A program made the translations under genes and the position numbers. Positions 5,615-5,907 of a stretch of DNA of 5,907 bases are shown here, in pieces. A model generated the notes under the pieces. The model was not told the origin of the DNA, ran no database searches, and saw nothing but the letters and a program-made list of their open reading frames with translations. Every line of letters starts with the position of its first letter. Within the stretch, counting starts at the first letter, position 1. Source of the DNA: Bacteroidota bacterium (lineage in GTDB: Bacteria; Bacteroidota; Bacteroidia; Bacteroidales; Marinifilaceae); NCBI GenBank assembly GCA_023400335.1, contig JAEXFF010000226.1, positions 1-5,907 on the forward strand. Direction: 5' to 3'.

Positions 5615-5663
5615 TTTTAATCCGGTAGAGAGCATAAAGTTTATTCTCTACTAGCGATTAAAA
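5615..5663 (+). other. Two-tier hairpin in the acyltransferase 5' leader
   Basis: Outer stem TTTTAATC (5615-5622) with GATTAAAA (5656-5663), eight perfect pairs. After a small internal loop (CG against TAGC) comes the inner stem GTAGAGA (5625-5631) with TCTCTAC (5645-5651), seven perfect pairs, which can extend by ATA/TAT after a GC bulge to a five-base loop. No T-run follows on either strand, so it is not a standard terminator. Its place between promoter and start codon suggests a leader structure affecting stability or translation (inference); an end signal for the dehydrogenase transcript is the alternative. Confidence 0.5.
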
Positions 5664-5704
5664 ATGTGTTGTGGTAAATTTAATTATTGATGGAAATCTA
5701 TAAT

Positions 5705-5907
5705 ATGGAAAAAAGAAAAAATATCGGATGGATAGATGTATTGCGTATTTTAGCGTGTTTTTTAGTTATTTTTTCTCATTGTTGTGACCCTTTTACAGCA
5801 CAATTTGATACGAATCGGTCCAATTTTTTGACCGCTGTATTTAGTGGAAGTTTGGTACGTTGCAGTGTCCCTCTTTTTGTGATGATGACAGGAGTATTAT
5901 TATTCCC
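5705..5907 (+). CDS. Acyltransferase family 3 membrane protein, 3'-truncated
   Basis: The first 67 residues of an integral inner-membrane acyltransferase (Acyl_transf_3 family, as in OafA/WecH-like proteins that O-acylate surface polysaccharides or other cell-surface sugars). The opening NIGWIDVLRILACFLVIFSH is the family's typical first helix: the Asp-x-Leu-Arg junction, then a hydrophobic run ending in a conserved His thought to take part in catalysis. The second helix begins at SLVRCSVPLFVMMTGVLL (about 49-66), also typical with its R--VPLF-MM-G pattern. Full members are about 330-400 residues, so most lies past the right edge. An in-frame ATG at 5690 would add MEIYN; the frame is closed by TAA at 5681-5683, so the start is one of these two. 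I prefer 5705 because the conserved part begins shortly after and GGAAA lies upstream. The acceptor is unknown. Confidence 0.85.
   Translation, partial: MEKRKNIGWIDVLRILACFLVIFSHCCDPFTAQFDTNRSNFLTAVFSGSLVRCSVPLFVMMTGVLLF

Overview
The window looks like part of a gut-type Bacteroidales chromosome (Bacteroidota). Three things suggest this. Several upstream regions carry the Bacteroides-type promoter pattern (TTTG about 19 bases ahead of TAnnTTTG), clearest before the tRNA. The genes lack strong Shine-Dalgarno sites and have AT-rich leaders. One protein closely matches my memory of the Bacteroides fragilis 7-alpha-hydroxysteroid dehydrogenase. The genus cannot be fixed from this sequence.

Left part (1-2301): the 3' three quarters of a TolC-type outer-membrane efflux protein on the + strand meets, tail to tail, an NhaC-family Na+/H+ antiporter on the - strand. 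Only 22 bases separate them. Both are ordinary envelope transport genes.

Middle (2302-4693): a divergent promoter region leads right into a well-formed tRNA-Arg(TCT) gene with a near-perfect promoter and a strong intrinsic terminator. After it comes an open frame with no start codon that looks like the decayed tail of a gene. Then comes the unusual part. A 35-bp sequence, itself a near-palindrome, occurs at 2836-2870 and again as an exact reverse complement at 4593-4627. Between the two lies a single - strand gene for a 453-residue protein with an N-terminal DUF4062 (TIR-like) domain and a C-terminal region I cannot name. A third palindrome copy (4411-4439) and a block of interlocking inverted repeats (4474-4567) lie upstream of that gene. 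The whole 1.8-kb unit could be a small cassette carrying a one-gene defence-type system, with a possible structured RNA.

Right part (4694-5907): a complete classical short-chain dehydrogenase, very probably NAD-dependent 7-alpha-hydroxysteroid dehydrogenase (bile acid oxidation), is followed after a 198-base gap by the start of an acyltransferase-3 family membrane protein that runs off the window. The gap holds its own promoter candidate and a two-tier hairpin in the putative 5' leader. The genes do not form one operon. The clearest functional themes are envelope transport, bile acid metabolism and surface-sugar acylation, interrupted by a probable defence cassette next to a tRNA.
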